A stretch of 37,390 nucleotides of DNA from JAWODU01 sp046483125 (lineage in GTDB: Bacteria > Verrucomicrobiota > Kiritimatiellia > UBA8416 > JAWODU01), in NCBI GenBank assembly GCA_046483125.1, contig JAWODU010000066.1:1-37390 (forward strand). Reading direction: 5' to 3'. A program made the position numbers and the translations under genes. Below the pieces are notes generated by a model that ran no database searches, was not told the origin of the DNA, and worked only from the letters and a program-made list of their open reading frames with translations. The number at the start of each line of letters is the position of its first letter. Within the stretch, counting starts at the first letter, position 1. Shown piece by piece: positions 1 through 8,032 of this stretch.

Positions 1-218
1 TATTGTTCTTTGAAATAGGTGAGCGGGGTCACCCATTAGAGGCAACGGCAAGAGAAAAAACAGTCCACCCGTTCCCCTGAACCGTACCGACCGAATTGAC
101 ACCGTCAGTAGTTCCCGAATTAAACCTGTCTGAATCGGCCCGGATTTCCGGGTTGTGACTGTACGACAATGAGGTGCTTTGTATCGAAAAAAGATATGCA
201 ACCAGGGAAGCAATCGGC

Positions 219-230
219 TATACTACCTTT
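219..230 (+). promoter_or_regulatory. -10-like box directly before DUF433 start
   Basis: TATACT lies at 219-224, six bases before the ATG at 231. No Shine-Dalgarno is visible in front of that ATG. A transcript starting 6-7 bases after the box would begin at or next to the start codon, so the mRNA may be leaderless. The -35 region is weak (ATGCAA at 196-201). Low to moderate confidence. Confidence 0.4.
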
Positions 231-455
231 ATGAATGAACGAATCACCATAGACCCGAATGTCTGTCATGGAAAGCCGTGCATCAAGGGCACGCGTATCA
301 TGGTCAGCAATATCCTCAACCTGCTTGCAAACGGTGCAAGCGAACAGGAGATCATCAAGGGATATCCTGAGTTGAGCCATGAGGACATAAGTGCGGCCCT
401 GGCATATGCCGAATCGGTCATTGAGGACGAAGAAATCCTGGTGGCTACTGTCTGA
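231..455 (+). CDS. DUF433 family antitoxin-like protein
   Basis: A 74-residue protein of the DUF433 family. It shows the family's typical opening: RITIDP, then a CHGKPCIKGTRI segment at about residues 11-22, then a short helical region with the pattern ANGASEQEIIKGYPEL that resembles a small DNA-binding fold. DUF433 proteins often precede DUF5615 PIN-like proteins and are taken as antitoxins that repress their own operon. The stop codon overlaps the start of the next gene by one base (TGATG), so the two are translationally coupled. The ATG at 231 is chosen over a GTG at 174 because the family starts just before the RITIDP segment. There is no Shine-Dalgarno; a -10-like box sits immediately upstream. 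The toxin-antitoxin role is inferred from family and context. Confidence 0.85.
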   Translation: MNERITIDPNVCHGKPCIKGTRIMVSNILNLLANGASEQEIIKGYPELSHEDISAALAYAESVIEDEEILVATV

Positions 456-820
456 TGCAGCTGCTGGCAGATGAGAATATCCAGAATCCGACCGTCGAGT
501 TTCTTGTGCATCTGGGTCATGACGTCAGGAGTGTTTTGGACGAGGGGCTTCAGTCGGCCCATGATGACATCGTTCTTACTCACGCTTGTCAAACCGGCAG
601 AGTCTTGCTGACTCATAACGTAGATTTTGCGGATGCTCGAGATCTGGCCGGCAAGCATAACAGCGGGATTATCCGTCTGCGGATCGGTAATCAACGTGTT
701 AAGCACATGCATCCGATATTGCAGAAGGCGCTGGAACAGCTCCGGGACATGGATCTTTCCGATACGTTGGTGACAATCACCGACAGACGAGTCCGCATCA
801 GGCATACTTTTGCCTTTTAG
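455..820 (+). CDS. DUF5615 PIN-like (Mut7-C-type) putative toxin nuclease
   Basis: A 121-residue protein of the DUF5615/Mut7-C-like PIN superfamily. The N-terminal LLADENI segment carries the first acidic active-site residues (Asp6, Glu7). The THNVDFAD segment in the middle carries further Asp residues typical of the metal site. Members are predicted Mg-dependent RNases and usually follow a DUF433 partner, exactly as here. The start overlaps the DUF433 stop by one base, and no separate promoter is visible. The length is normal for the family and the gene appears intact. The RNase toxin role is a family inference. Confidence 0.85.
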   Translation: MQLLADENIQNPTVEFLVHLGHDVRSVLDEGLQSAHDDIVLTHACQTGRVLLTHNVDFADARDLAGKHNSGIIRLRIGNQRVKHMHPILQKALEQLRDMDLSDTLVTITDRRVRIRHTFAF

Positions 821-1022
821 ATGACCATCTGAATCAGTAGAAACATTTGTTTGAAAAGCCACCACCACAGCCCAACGCACCCAGAAAGCCAATGAGCACA
901 TTGGGCCTACGACCCAAGTGACAGCCAGTCAGGGATTTCTCCAGGCCCAGAATTGACTTCCTGCCCCCTGAAAGACACACAATCTGAAACACCCATGATA
1001 CCAGGATACAGCCTGAAAACAC

Positions 1023-1052
1023 TTGACAGATCGGGCAGAAACAAGGCATACT
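1023..1052 (+). promoter_or_regulatory. Sigma-70-type promoter for the signalling operon
   Basis: TTGACA at 1023-1028 is a perfect -35 hexamer. It is followed after 18 bases by CATACT at 1047-1052, which matches 4 of 6 positions of the -10 consensus. The predicted transcript starts near 1059, giving a leader of about 70 bases before the ATG at 1129. The rest of 821-1128 holds no convincing gene. Confidence 0.5.
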
Positions 1053-1128
1053 TTGAGTACAGGCCGGCGAGTATAGCCGGGGCGTGCACCGCGGTATTCG
1101 GCCGGCCGAAAGTGTCGCGGACGCCTAT

Positions 1129-3549
1129 ATGAAGCAGTTTCTCACAGCGCTTGTCGGTATACTGGCCGCGGTACTGCATATTGCCGCACTAAGCGCCGCT
1201 CCCCGGACTGTTACTGTCGGAGTCTACCAGAACAGGCCGAAGATATTCACGGAATCCGAAGGCCGGCCCGCCGGTTTCTTTATTGATATAGTTGAAGAAA
1301 TTGCGAGGAGGGAAAACTGGAACATAGATTACGTCGAGTGCTCGTGGGCAGAGTGCCTTAAAAAACTCGAAGACGGTGAACTCGACATTATGCCTGACGT
1401 GGCATGGTCGGAAGAAAGGGAAAGGCGTTTCGATTTCAACCGTGAAACAGTCCTCTGGAACTGGACACAGCTTTATACGCGGAAGGGTTCGCACATAAAC
1501 GATATTTTTGACCTTGATGGCGGCAGTGTTGCCGTAGTCCGGGGAGATATTGCATACGGTGAAATGCAGTCGATGGTGCGGGAATTCGGTGTGGAGTGCG
1601 AGTTCATGGAAACGGGAAGCTTTGATGAAGCGTTGGCAATGCTCGATACAGGGCAGGCCGAAGCAACCCTGTTAAGCCGCCTTTTCGGGCTTCAGAAAAA
1701 GCAGGCCTACAGCATAGAGAGGACGTTTCTTGTACTGAGCCCGTTTGACCTGCGCTTTGCCGCGCCGCGGGGGCAAAACGGCGCGCTTCTGGACGCGATA
1801 GACTCACATATGGTCAGTCTCAAGAGCGACATGGATTCAGTTTATTACAGTTCCATAGAAAAGTGGATAAAGGGCGCCGAGAAGCCGGTATTCCCGGCGT
1901 TGCTCAAATACGGACTACTGTCGGGGGCGGTGCTGATTGGCCTCCTTATCGTCCACAGCGCTTTTCTGCAGTCACGGATACGCCGGAGGACGGCACAGTT
2001 GAAAACAAAGGACCAGAGCCTGGAGGCTGAACGGAAAGACGCGGACAGGGATCTTGCCGAACGGGAGAAGCGGTTCCGGGATATTTTCAATACCTCGATT
2101 GACGGTATCCTGGTATTCGATACCCGGGGGGTAATCGTTGCGGCCAATCCCGCCGCGGCGAACCTGTATGGTTACAGCGAGGAGGAAATAACGGGTCTTT
2201 CAGGCAGGGATATCGTGCACCCGGATTATTATCACGTGTTCGAGGATTTCAGAAGGCAGATATCGGAAACGGGGGAATTCGAAGCCGAGTCCGTGGACGT
2301 CCGCAGTGACGGGAGTACGTTCAATATAGAGGTCCGGGGAAGCTCCTTTCAGTTCCAGGGGAAACCGCATCTCCTGGCAGTCGTTCGTGATATTACATCC
2401 AGGAAACAGGCCGAAAACAAAGTACGGGAAAGCGAAAAGAAATACCGTTTCCTGGTGGAAAACACGAAAGACATAGCCTATTCAATCGATGCGGAAGGCA
2501 AACTGACGTTCCTGGCGCCGCAGGCGGTCGCCTACGGGATCGATTCCGAAAAAGCCGTCGGCCGGCATCTTATTGAATTCGTGGCGCCGGAAGACCGGGC
2601 CATGATCTCGGAACGTTTTAAGAGGAGCATGACGCAGGGGGAAGATATTCCAAGCGAGTTCCGCGTTGTCGACAAGGATGGGAACCGGTACTGGTTCGAA
2701 GAAAAGGGTATTGTTCTGCACAATGACTCCGGAGAGTTTACGGGCAGAACAGGTACATTAAGGGATATAAGCGATCGGAAGGGCGCCGAAGAAGAAAAAG
2801 CGGCAATGGAAGCCCGGCTTCGCCAGTCACAGAAGCTCGAGTCCATCGGCACACTCGCGGGGGGTGTGGCCCACGAGATCAACAATCCGATTAACGGAAT
2901 AATGAATTACGCGCAGTTGATCCTGGACAGGACGCGGCCCGACGACGAGTCGGCTCAATACGCGGGTGAAATACGGAGGGAGACGGAGAGAATCGCGGCA
3001 ATTGTGAAGAACCTTCTTTCGTTCGCGAGACACGGGAAGAAGGAACACAGCAAGGCGCGGACATGCGACATCGTGGAGAATACGCTGACGCTCGTGCGGA
3101 CGGTCCTGCGGCACGATCAGATTACACTGGAAGTCGTCGTGCCGGAAGACCTGCCGGAGATCAGGTGCCGGAGGCAGCAGATCCAGCAGGTCCTGATGAA
3201 CCTGATTACAAACGCGAGGGACGCCCTGAACGACAAGTATCCGGGTTTTGATAAAGAGAAGAAGATCATTATCACGGCTGAGGGGGTGTCGGGGGAGGCA
3301 ATCCGCATTATGGTCGAAGACCACGGCGTGGGAATACCGAAAGACGTCCGTGAACGGATGTTTGATCCTTTTTTCACGACAAAGCCGCGTGACAAGGGAA
3401 CCGGCCTTGGCCTGTCAATAAGTCATAGCATTATCAAGGATCATGGAGGGCGCCTCGCGGTGGAAAGTGAACCGGGGCAGTGGACGCGGTTTTACGTGCA
3501 TCTGCCAGCGTTGTCAAAGAGTGAGAACGGGAAGAGTGGAAAGGGGTAA
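1129..3549 (+). CDS. Sensor histidine kinase with periplasmic SBP_bac_3 domain and two PAS domains
   Basis: An 806-residue membrane sensor kinase. Order: signal peptide or N-terminal anchor (1-24), an extracellular solute-binding family 3 domain (about 27-248), one transmembrane helix (about 258-280), a short coiled linker, PAS1 (about 312-430), PAS2 (about 434-555), HisKA with phospho-acceptor His582 in AHEINNPI, then HATPase_c with DHGVGIP and GTGLGLS motifs. Family 3 binding domains usually sense amino acids or other small polar ligands, so a nutrient input is likely, but the ligand is unknown. The ATG at 1129 is preferred over the GTG at 1084 because the signal peptide begins at MKQF. The gene is six bases upstream of the next one, so the two are probably co-transcribed. 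The kinase core resembles NtrB-like kinases and the gene has no REC domain of its own. Confidence 0.9.
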   Translation: MKQFLTALVGILAAVLHIAALSAAPRTVTVGVYQNRPKIFTESEGRPAGFFIDIVEEIARRENWNIDYVECSWAECLKKLEDGELDIMPDVAWSEERERRFDFNRETVLWNWTQLYTRKGSHINDIFDLDGGSVAVVRGDIAYGEMQSMVREFGVECEFMETGSFDEALAMLDTGQAEATLLSRLFGLQKKQAYSIERTFLVLSPFDLRFAAPRGQNGALLDAIDSHMVSLKSDMDSVYYSSIEKWIKGAEKPVFPALLKYGLLSGAVLIGLLIVHSAFLQSRIRRRTAQLKTKDQSLEAERKDADRDLAEREKRFRDIFNTSIDGILVFDTRGVIVAANPAAANLYGYSEEEITGLSGRDIVHPDYYHVFEDFRRQISETGEFEAESVDVRSDGSTFNIEVRGSSFQFQGKPHLLAVVRDITSRKQAENKVRESEKKYRFLVENTKDIAYSIDAEGKLTFLAPQAVAYGIDSEKAVGRHLIEFVAPEDRAMISERFKRSMTQGEDIPSEFRVVDKDGNRYWFEEKGIVLHNDSGEFTGRTGTLRDISDRKGAEEEKAAMEARLRQSQKLESIGTLAGGVAHEINNPINGIMNYAQLILDRTRPDDESAQYAGEIRRETERIAAIVKNLLSFARHGKKEHSKARTCDIVENTLTLVRTVLRHDQITLEVVVPEDLPEIRCRRQQIQQVLMNLITNARDALNDKYPGFDKEKKIIITAEGVSGEAIRIMVEDHGVGIPKDVRERMFDPFFTTKPRDKGTGLGLSISHSIIKDHGGRLAVESEPGQWTRFYVHLPALSKSENGKSGKG

Positions 3550-3555
3550 GCCGGG

Positions 3556-5181
3556 ATGGCCGGAGTACTGATAGTTGATGACGAGAGAAGTATACGCGTG
3601 ACGCTGACGGCGTTCCTGCGCGAGGAAAACTATGACGCGGAAGCCGTCAAGGATGCGGGTAAGGCGCGTGAACAACTGGAACGCGGGGAGTTCGATGTTG
3701 TCGTAACCGACGTCATCCTGCCGGGAGTTTCCGGCGTGGATCTTCTTCAGAGAATCAGGGAGGTCTCCCCTGAAATACCCGTTATCATGATGACTGGGGA
3801 ACCGACTGTTGAAACGGCGGTGCAAGCGGTGCGCGCGGGCGCACACAACTACCTCGCAAAGCCGGTGGACAAGGCCTCGATCCTCCGCGCCGTGGCTAAT
3901 GCCGTGCAGGTCAAGAGACTGCGTGACGAAAAGAACAGACTGGAAGCCGAGAACAGGGAATACCGCCAAGACCTTGAAAGCCAGGTCGAAAAGAGGACGG
4001 CGGAACTGCGGAAAACGGTGGAGAAACTGAAAAAGGCGCAGGAAGAGCTGGTGAACCGGGAGCGGATGAATGCGCTTGTGCAGATGGCCAGCGGAATCGC
4101 CCACGACTTCAACAACGTGCTCATGCCGATCACGGGCTTCACGGATATGCTTCTTTCGGATGAAAACATTCTGAACAACCGCGAGGAAACCGTCCACATG
4201 CTGAAATCCATACGGTCTGCGGGGGAAGACGCCCGTCATATAGTTCAGCGGCTCAGGCAGGTTTACAAAACGGGTGACACGGAGTACGGACCCGTCGATG
4301 TTCGCAAAATTGTCGAGAAAGCCCTTTCACTCACGATGCCGAAGTGGAAGGAGGAAATGAACGCGAAAGGTGCCGTGATAAACATAGAGACCGAGTTCGG
4401 AGACGTTCCTGATATCAAGGGTAACGCAAGCGACCTTCGCGAGGTGTTTACCAATTTGGTTTTCAACGCGGTTGACGCGATGCCGGAGGGTGGTACCATT
4501 ACCTTCAGGGCACGTCGTGAGGATAAACGGTCTGTTACCGTTGAAGTGGCCGATACCGGGCCGGGAATGGACGAAGATCTCGTGCGTCACTGCAAGGAGC
4601 CGTTTTTCACGACAAAGGGCGAGCAGGGAACGGGGCTCGGCCTGGCCATGGTCCAGAGCATTGCCACGCGCCACGGGGGCGAACTGGAAATAGAAAGCCG
4701 CCCGGGAAGCGGCACGACGATACGCCTGCGGTTCCCGGTGCCGGCTGCGGCTGGGGAGGTTTCAGCCGCGAAACCGGATGAAGCATGCGAACCGCTTCGT
4801 CCTCTCAAGGTGCTGGTTATCGACGACGAAGACCGCTCGTCTCGCCTGCTGGAGCAGTTGCTGAAGACGGACGGGCACAGCGTCAGTCTGTCCAGGCAAG
4901 GAGAACACGCTCTTGATCTTGTGGACCGGAACGGTTTTGATATGGTTATTACTGACCGGGCCATGCCGTTGATGAGCGGTGACGAAGTGGCCGCGGAGAT
5001 CGCGAGACGCAGGCCGGGGGCGCCCGTTATAATGCTGACCGGGTTCGGGGATATGATGAAGGACTCGGGCGAGTTTCCGGAGGGCGTCACGGAAATAGTC
5101 TCAAAGCCTGTGACAGTCACGGATCTGAGAACAGCCATGCGCCGGGCGGTTGCGAAAAACAGCGGGAAAGAGAAGGAATGA
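3556..5181 (+). CDS. Hybrid REC-histidine kinase-REC protein
   Basis: A 541-residue cytoplasmic protein with no transmembrane helix. The first receiver (about 1-120) has Asp52 as phospho-acceptor and Lys102. A coiled-coil linker (about 120-168) leads to HisKA with His183 in IAHDFNNVL. HATPase_c (about 285-395) carries the N-box around FNAVDAM, DTGPGMD and GTGLGLA. The second receiver (about 417-535) has Asp467 and Lys517. All phosphotransfer residues are present, so it can both receive phosphate and phosphorylate. There is no DNA-binding output domain. Its place between a sensor kinase and a lone receiver (4-base overlap at 5178-5181) suggests a relay: membrane kinase to first REC, then HK, then second REC or the lone receiver. 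That route is inference. Confidence 0.9.
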   Translation: MAGVLIVDDERSIRVTLTAFLREENYDAEAVKDAGKAREQLERGEFDVVVTDVILPGVSGVDLLQRIREVSPEIPVIMMTGEPTVETAVQAVRAGAHNYLAKPVDKASILRAVANAVQVKRLRDEKNRLEAENREYRQDLESQVEKRTAELRKTVEKLKKAQEELVNRERMNALVQMASGIAHDFNNVLMPITGFTDMLLSDENILNNREETVHMLKSIRSAGEDARHIVQRLRQVYKTGDTEYGPVDVRKIVEKALSLTMPKWKEEMNAKGAVINIETEFGDVPDIKGNASDLREVFTNLVFNAVDAMPEGGTITFRARREDKRSVTVEVADTGPGMDEDLVRHCKEPFFTTKGEQGTGLGLAMVQSIATRHGGELEIESRPGSGTTIRLRFPVPAAAGEVSAAKPDEACEPLRPLKVLVIDDEDRSSRLLEQLLKTDGHSVSLSRQGEHALDLVDRNGFDMVITDRAMPLMSGDEVAAEIARRRPGAPVIMLTGFGDMMKDSGEFPEGVTEIVSKPVTVTDLRTAMRRAVAKNSGKEKE

Positions 5182-5558
5182 AAGGGAAACAGGTTCTTAT
5201 TGTAGACGACGATCCGGTTGTATGCCTCGTGATTCAGAAGGTTGCCGAAAGGCATGGGGCAGGAACCAGTGTGGCGCAAAACGGAAAGCAGGCGCGGAAA
5301 GCTCTCAAGCAGGCGGAGAAGTTTGATGTTATTTTCCTCGACCTGCTGATGCCGCGCGTAAGCGGGTGGGGGATTCTCGATACGATCGAGGCTGACCGGG
5401 AAACCGCCGATATACCCGTGGTGATCGTCACCGGTGCGGAAATCTCGATAAAGGAAAAGAAAAAGCTCTGGAAAAGAACCGCGGCGGTTGTGGACAAGGA
5501 AACCTTCAGCCTTGCCAGGTTCGAAAAACTCCTGGATGAAATTCTCGGTGAGAGATGA
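5178..5558 (+). CDS. Stand-alone response regulator receiver (CheY/DivK-like)
   Basis: A 126-residue single receiver domain. Acidic residues 10-12, phospho-acceptor Asp55 in FLDLLMP, Thr85 in VTG and Lys107 are all conserved, so it should be phosphorylatable. There is no output domain, so it acts through protein contacts or as a phosphate carrier. It overlaps the hybrid kinase by four bases (ATGA) and the next gene by four bases, so it is translationally coupled to both. The likely partner is the upstream hybrid kinase. Confidence 0.88.
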   Translation: MKGKQVLIVDDDPVVCLVIQKVAERHGAGTSVAQNGKQARKALKQAEKFDVIFLDLLMPRVSGWGILDTIEADRETADIPVVIVTGAEISIKEKKKLWKRTAAVVDKETFSLARFEKLLDEILGER

Positions 5559-6313
5559 ACGGGATGACACGCCGTCGATACCTTAAAACCAGAAGTATTG
5601 CTGTCGCGGCGGCAGTGGCGGGGATGCTTGCGGCGGGTGCGGCAGTGGCCGCCCCCGTCCCCACTCACAGCGATGTTTCCTACAGCGGCAAGTACAAAAG
5701 GAGCACGCTCGATTTCTGGCAGGCAGAATCCGAGGGGCCCGCTCCGCTGGTTATCTATTTTCACGGCGGCGCGTTCCGGACCGGTGACAAGTCGTCTTTC
5801 CGCAAGTCCAAGCTTCTCAGCCGGTACTATCCGAAAGGCATTTCATTCGCGAGCGTCAACTATCCCTTCCTTGAGAGCGCATCCTATGGCGAAATAGTTG
5901 AACACGTTGCCAAAGCCGTGCAGTTCCTCAAAGACAAGGCCCCGGACTGGAACATTGACGTTACGAGAATCGCGGTCGCGGGTGCCTCCTCGGGCGCGGT
6001 GATATGCGAATATCTGACGTACTGGAAGGAACTGGACATCACCTGCTGTTTTGCGATTGAACAGCCGTCTCAATCGGAATTTCTGCTCGCCGGAATAGAA
6101 AACGGTGAGGCGCCTCTTGTTGTCTATACTCGTTCGCGGGCGGGGGACGCGGTGCATGACCCCGAACAGGCAAAAATATTCAAGAAACATTGTGACACCG
6201 TCGGAGTAAAATGCGAGATTTACGGCACGGGAGACAACGGTTTGCCTGCCGTTCCGGACGGGGAAACGATAGAAGATATCGTAATGGAGTGTTTTTACCG
6301 GTGCTGGAAATAG
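5555..6313 (+). CDS. Exported alpha/beta-hydrolase (esterase-like), catalytic His apparently missing
   Basis: A 252-residue protein. The N-terminus carries TRRRYLK followed by a hydrophobic stretch ending AAVAAP, which resembles a twin-arginine (Tat) signal peptide with cleavage near residue 33. The mature part has the oxyanion motif HGGAF (70-74), a nucleophile elbow GASSG with Ser145, and a GDAV segment with the probable acid Asp198. The catalytic His that normally follows near the C-terminus is not seen: the equivalent place reads GTGDNG (Asp227). It may therefore be inactive, use another base, or act as a binding protein. It overlaps the receiver gene by four bases and belongs to the signalling operon. 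Substrate unknown. Confidence 0.72.
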   Translation: MNGMTRRRYLKTRSIAVAAAVAGMLAAGAAVAAPVPTHSDVSYSGKYKRSTLDFWQAESEGPAPLVIYFHGGAFRTGDKSSFRKSKLLSRYYPKGISFASVNYPFLESASYGEIVEHVAKAVQFLKDKAPDWNIDVTRIAVAGASSGAVICEYLTYWKELDITCCFAIEQPSQSEFLLAGIENGEAPLVVYTRSRAGDAVHDPEQAKIFKKHCDTVGVKCEIYGTGDNGLPAVPDGETIEDIVMECFYRCWK

Positions 6314-6318
6314 GCCAG

Positions 6319-6807
6319 ATGCATGTACTGGGCGAGGTTGCAATAGCAATTTTGCTGGGAGGTTTTATCGGCCTGGAGCGGGAATGCGCCGATAAGCCGG
6401 CCGGCCTTCGTACGCACATGCTGGTAGCCGGAACGTCGGCTTTGCTTGTAAACCTCAACGGTGTTCTCGTCGGGGCCTTTAACGTCTCTGCAAACGTGAA
6501 TATTACCGCGGACCCGGTGCGTATAGTGCAGGCTATCGTCATGGGGATCGGGTTCCTGGGAGCGGGGACAATTATTCAGAGACGAAGTTCCGAGCGTATC
6601 GAGGGTTTGACAACGGGAGCATCTCTCCTTCTTGCCGCTTCACTTGGAGTGTGCGTGGCCGCGGGGCAGTTGGTCCTTGCCGCGGGCGTGACTGCGCTGG
6701 CGCTGTGTGTGCTTCTCCTGCTTGGTCTCCTGGAAAAATGGCTGGCCAGGAGGCGCAGGGAACCACGGCAATGCGGAGAAAGCACGGCTGGTCACGGCGA
6801 AGGCTGA
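6319..6807 (+). CDS. MgtC/SapB family membrane protein
   Basis: About 162 residues. It shows the MgtC N-terminal domain: GGFIGLERE near residues 14-22, the AGLRTHMLV segment, then GIGFLGAGTII and the EGLTTGASLL segment. About four to five transmembrane helices are evident. The C-terminal ACT-like domain of long MgtC proteins is absent. MgtC proteins are linked to survival in low magnesium and to F-type ATPase modulation in pathogens; in environmental bacteria the role is unclear. The ATG at 6319 is chosen because it sits just upstream of the conserved first helix; a GTG at 6301 is possible. It follows the hydrolase by five bases and is probably the last gene of the operon. Its stop almost touches the stop of the convergent regulator gene. 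Confidence 0.85.
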   Translation: MHVLGEVAIAILLGGFIGLERECADKPAGLRTHMLVAGTSALLVNLNGVLVGAFNVSANVNITADPVRIVQAIVMGIGFLGAGTIIQRRSSERIEGLTTGASLLLAASLGVCVAAGQLVLAAGVTALALCVLLLLGLLEKWLARRRREPRQCGESTAGHGEG

Positions 6808-6811
6808 GAGT

Positions 6812-7816
6812 TCATAGATATTGCCTGCGGGCCTGCTGGGTCGTTATGAACCTGCTGTATTCCTCGAGTCCGGCCAGAGACTGCACCGTTACCCGCATCC
6901 CCGCTTCCATGGAACAGACAACGGGAGTAATACCCGCCGCTACTACAATTCCGCAATAACCCTGTTCTACGGGTATTCCGAATAACGGCTGTCCCGGCCT
7001 GCCGACAGCCGTGATCCCGCCGAGGCCGGCGGCCCTGGTCCGACGTTCAATCGAGGAAACTTCGGAGGCGGCCGCCGCGGGGATTGTACGGAAACTTGCA
7101 GGAATAACTCCGGATCCGCGAAGCACAACGTCGCGCACTCCTGTCATTCCCGCGCGGACGAAAACATCAACCGGATCCAGCGTCGAACCTTTGTATTCTA
7201 TCATGTTGATGAAGCGCACGCACTGACGCCTGGAGATTTCAAGCAGGCCTGCAAAAAGGGAAACAACAGGAATGCCGTGCTTCTGCAGTATTCCGTTTAG
7301 AGTTATACTGCATACGGTTCCGATGCCGATCATGCCTTCTGCGACCAAGGTCGACCCAATAACGGCGCCGGGCTGTGCTGTAACGATTTTTTCGGCTACG
7401 GCAAACCCTCTGTTAAGTACAAGGTCGGCTTCGTCCAGGACCGTTCTGAGGCTGGACTCATCCAGAATTGAAACGTTGAGAATGACCGTGCCCTTCTTGC
7501 GGGCGAGGTCGTATGACATGCGGTAAGCGAGAGTGTCTATTCTGGCTGAGGCGGCGCCGGGTCCGGGAACGGATTCCATGTCCCTTGCCTGAGCGCGCCC
7601 CGCGCGGGTCAATACCCTTCCGCGGCGTCTGCTGACGAGTCTGGTAAGACCCTGCCGGTCCAGCCGGAGCAGGTAGTGCCTGACCGTTCTCTCGCTAATG
7701 ACATCCACGCCCATCGAGCTGACGGCGCAGGCTATCCGGGAGGCCCCGCACGGGCCGCCTGCTTCATTGAGAGCGCGGAGAATAATGCCGTTAGTCCTGT
7801 CAACCTTTGAAGCCAT
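6812..7816 (-). CDS. NrpR-like regulator (winged helix plus DUF128)
   Basis: A 334-residue transcription regulator. The N-terminus (about 1-75) is a winged-helix domain: VDRTNGIILRAL, then VISERTVRHYLLRLDRQGL as a recognition-helix region. The remainder is a single DUF128 (NrpR regulatory) domain, rich in glycine, with a FAGLLEISRRQ segment in the middle. In methanogenic archaea NrpR represses nitrogen-assimilation genes and is released by 2-oxoglutarate. This gene is divergent from gdhA, which makes nitrogen control plausible. The start at 7816 is chosen over a TTG at 7864 because the winged helix begins right after it. The ATG has no Shine-Dalgarno, and a good promoter ends seven bases before it, so the mRNA may be leaderless. 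Confidence 0.78.
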   Translation of the reverse strand: MASKVDRTNGIILRALNEAGGPCGASRIACAVSSMGVDVISERTVRHYLLRLDRQGLTRLVSRRRGRVLTRAGRAQARDMESVPGPGAASARIDTLAYRMSYDLARKKGTVILNVSILDESSLRTVLDEADLVLNRGFAVAEKIVTAQPGAVIGSTLVAEGMIGIGTVCSITLNGILQKHGIPVVSLFAGLLEISRRQCVRFINMIEYKGSTLDPVDVFVRAGMTGVRDVVLRGSGVIPASFRTIPAAAASEVSSIERRTRAAGLGGITAVGRPGQPLFGIPVEQGYCGIVVAAGITPVVCSMEAGMRVTVQSLAGLEEYSRFITTQQARRQYL

Positions 7817-7823
7817 GGCGTAA

Positions 7824-7852
7824 AGTATCGCACCCGGATTCCCGCATTGCAA
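7824..7852 (-). promoter_or_regulatory. Promoter of the nrpR-like gene
   Basis: On the minus strand TTGCAA (7852-7847) is followed after 17 bases by GATACT (7829-7824), each matching 4 of 6 consensus positions. The -10 box ends seven bases before the ATG at 7816, so transcription would start at or next to the start codon. Confidence 0.45.
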
Positions 7853-7904
7853 GATATACGGCAAACTTGCCGTTTCTTTTTAAGAGTATCGGCCGCCTGT
7901 CTGC

Positions 7905-7949
7905 TTGACTGGAGAAATGAATAGGCTAATGTTTCCAATGTACTGGAGA
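7905..7949 (+). promoter_or_regulatory. Putative gdhA promoter and NrpR-type operator repeats
   Basis: TTGACT at 7905-7910 is a -35-like hexamer; the best -10 candidate, TAATGT at 7927-7932, is weak. ACTGGAGA occurs twice in the same orientation, at 7908-7915 (overlapping the -35) and 7942-7949 (near the expected start site). Between them, TTTCCA at 7932-7937 forms an imperfect inverted repeat with the second copy (TTTCCA, six bases, TGGAGA). This arrangement would suit a repressor. That the binder is the adjacent NrpR-like protein is inference. Confidence 0.4.
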
Positions 7950-8032
7950 CGGATTACGCGGACAGAGCCCCCAATCGTTCATCGTAGTCGTCGCCGCAAT
8001 CGTCAACCGGAAACGGAAAAAGGAGAAGATAC

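Noticed and set aside
821..1128. Minus-strand frames between the DUF5615 gene and the kinase gene
   Set aside because: They overlap one another, start without ribosome sites and give Cys-rich sequences like no family I know; the region is better read as a promoter region.
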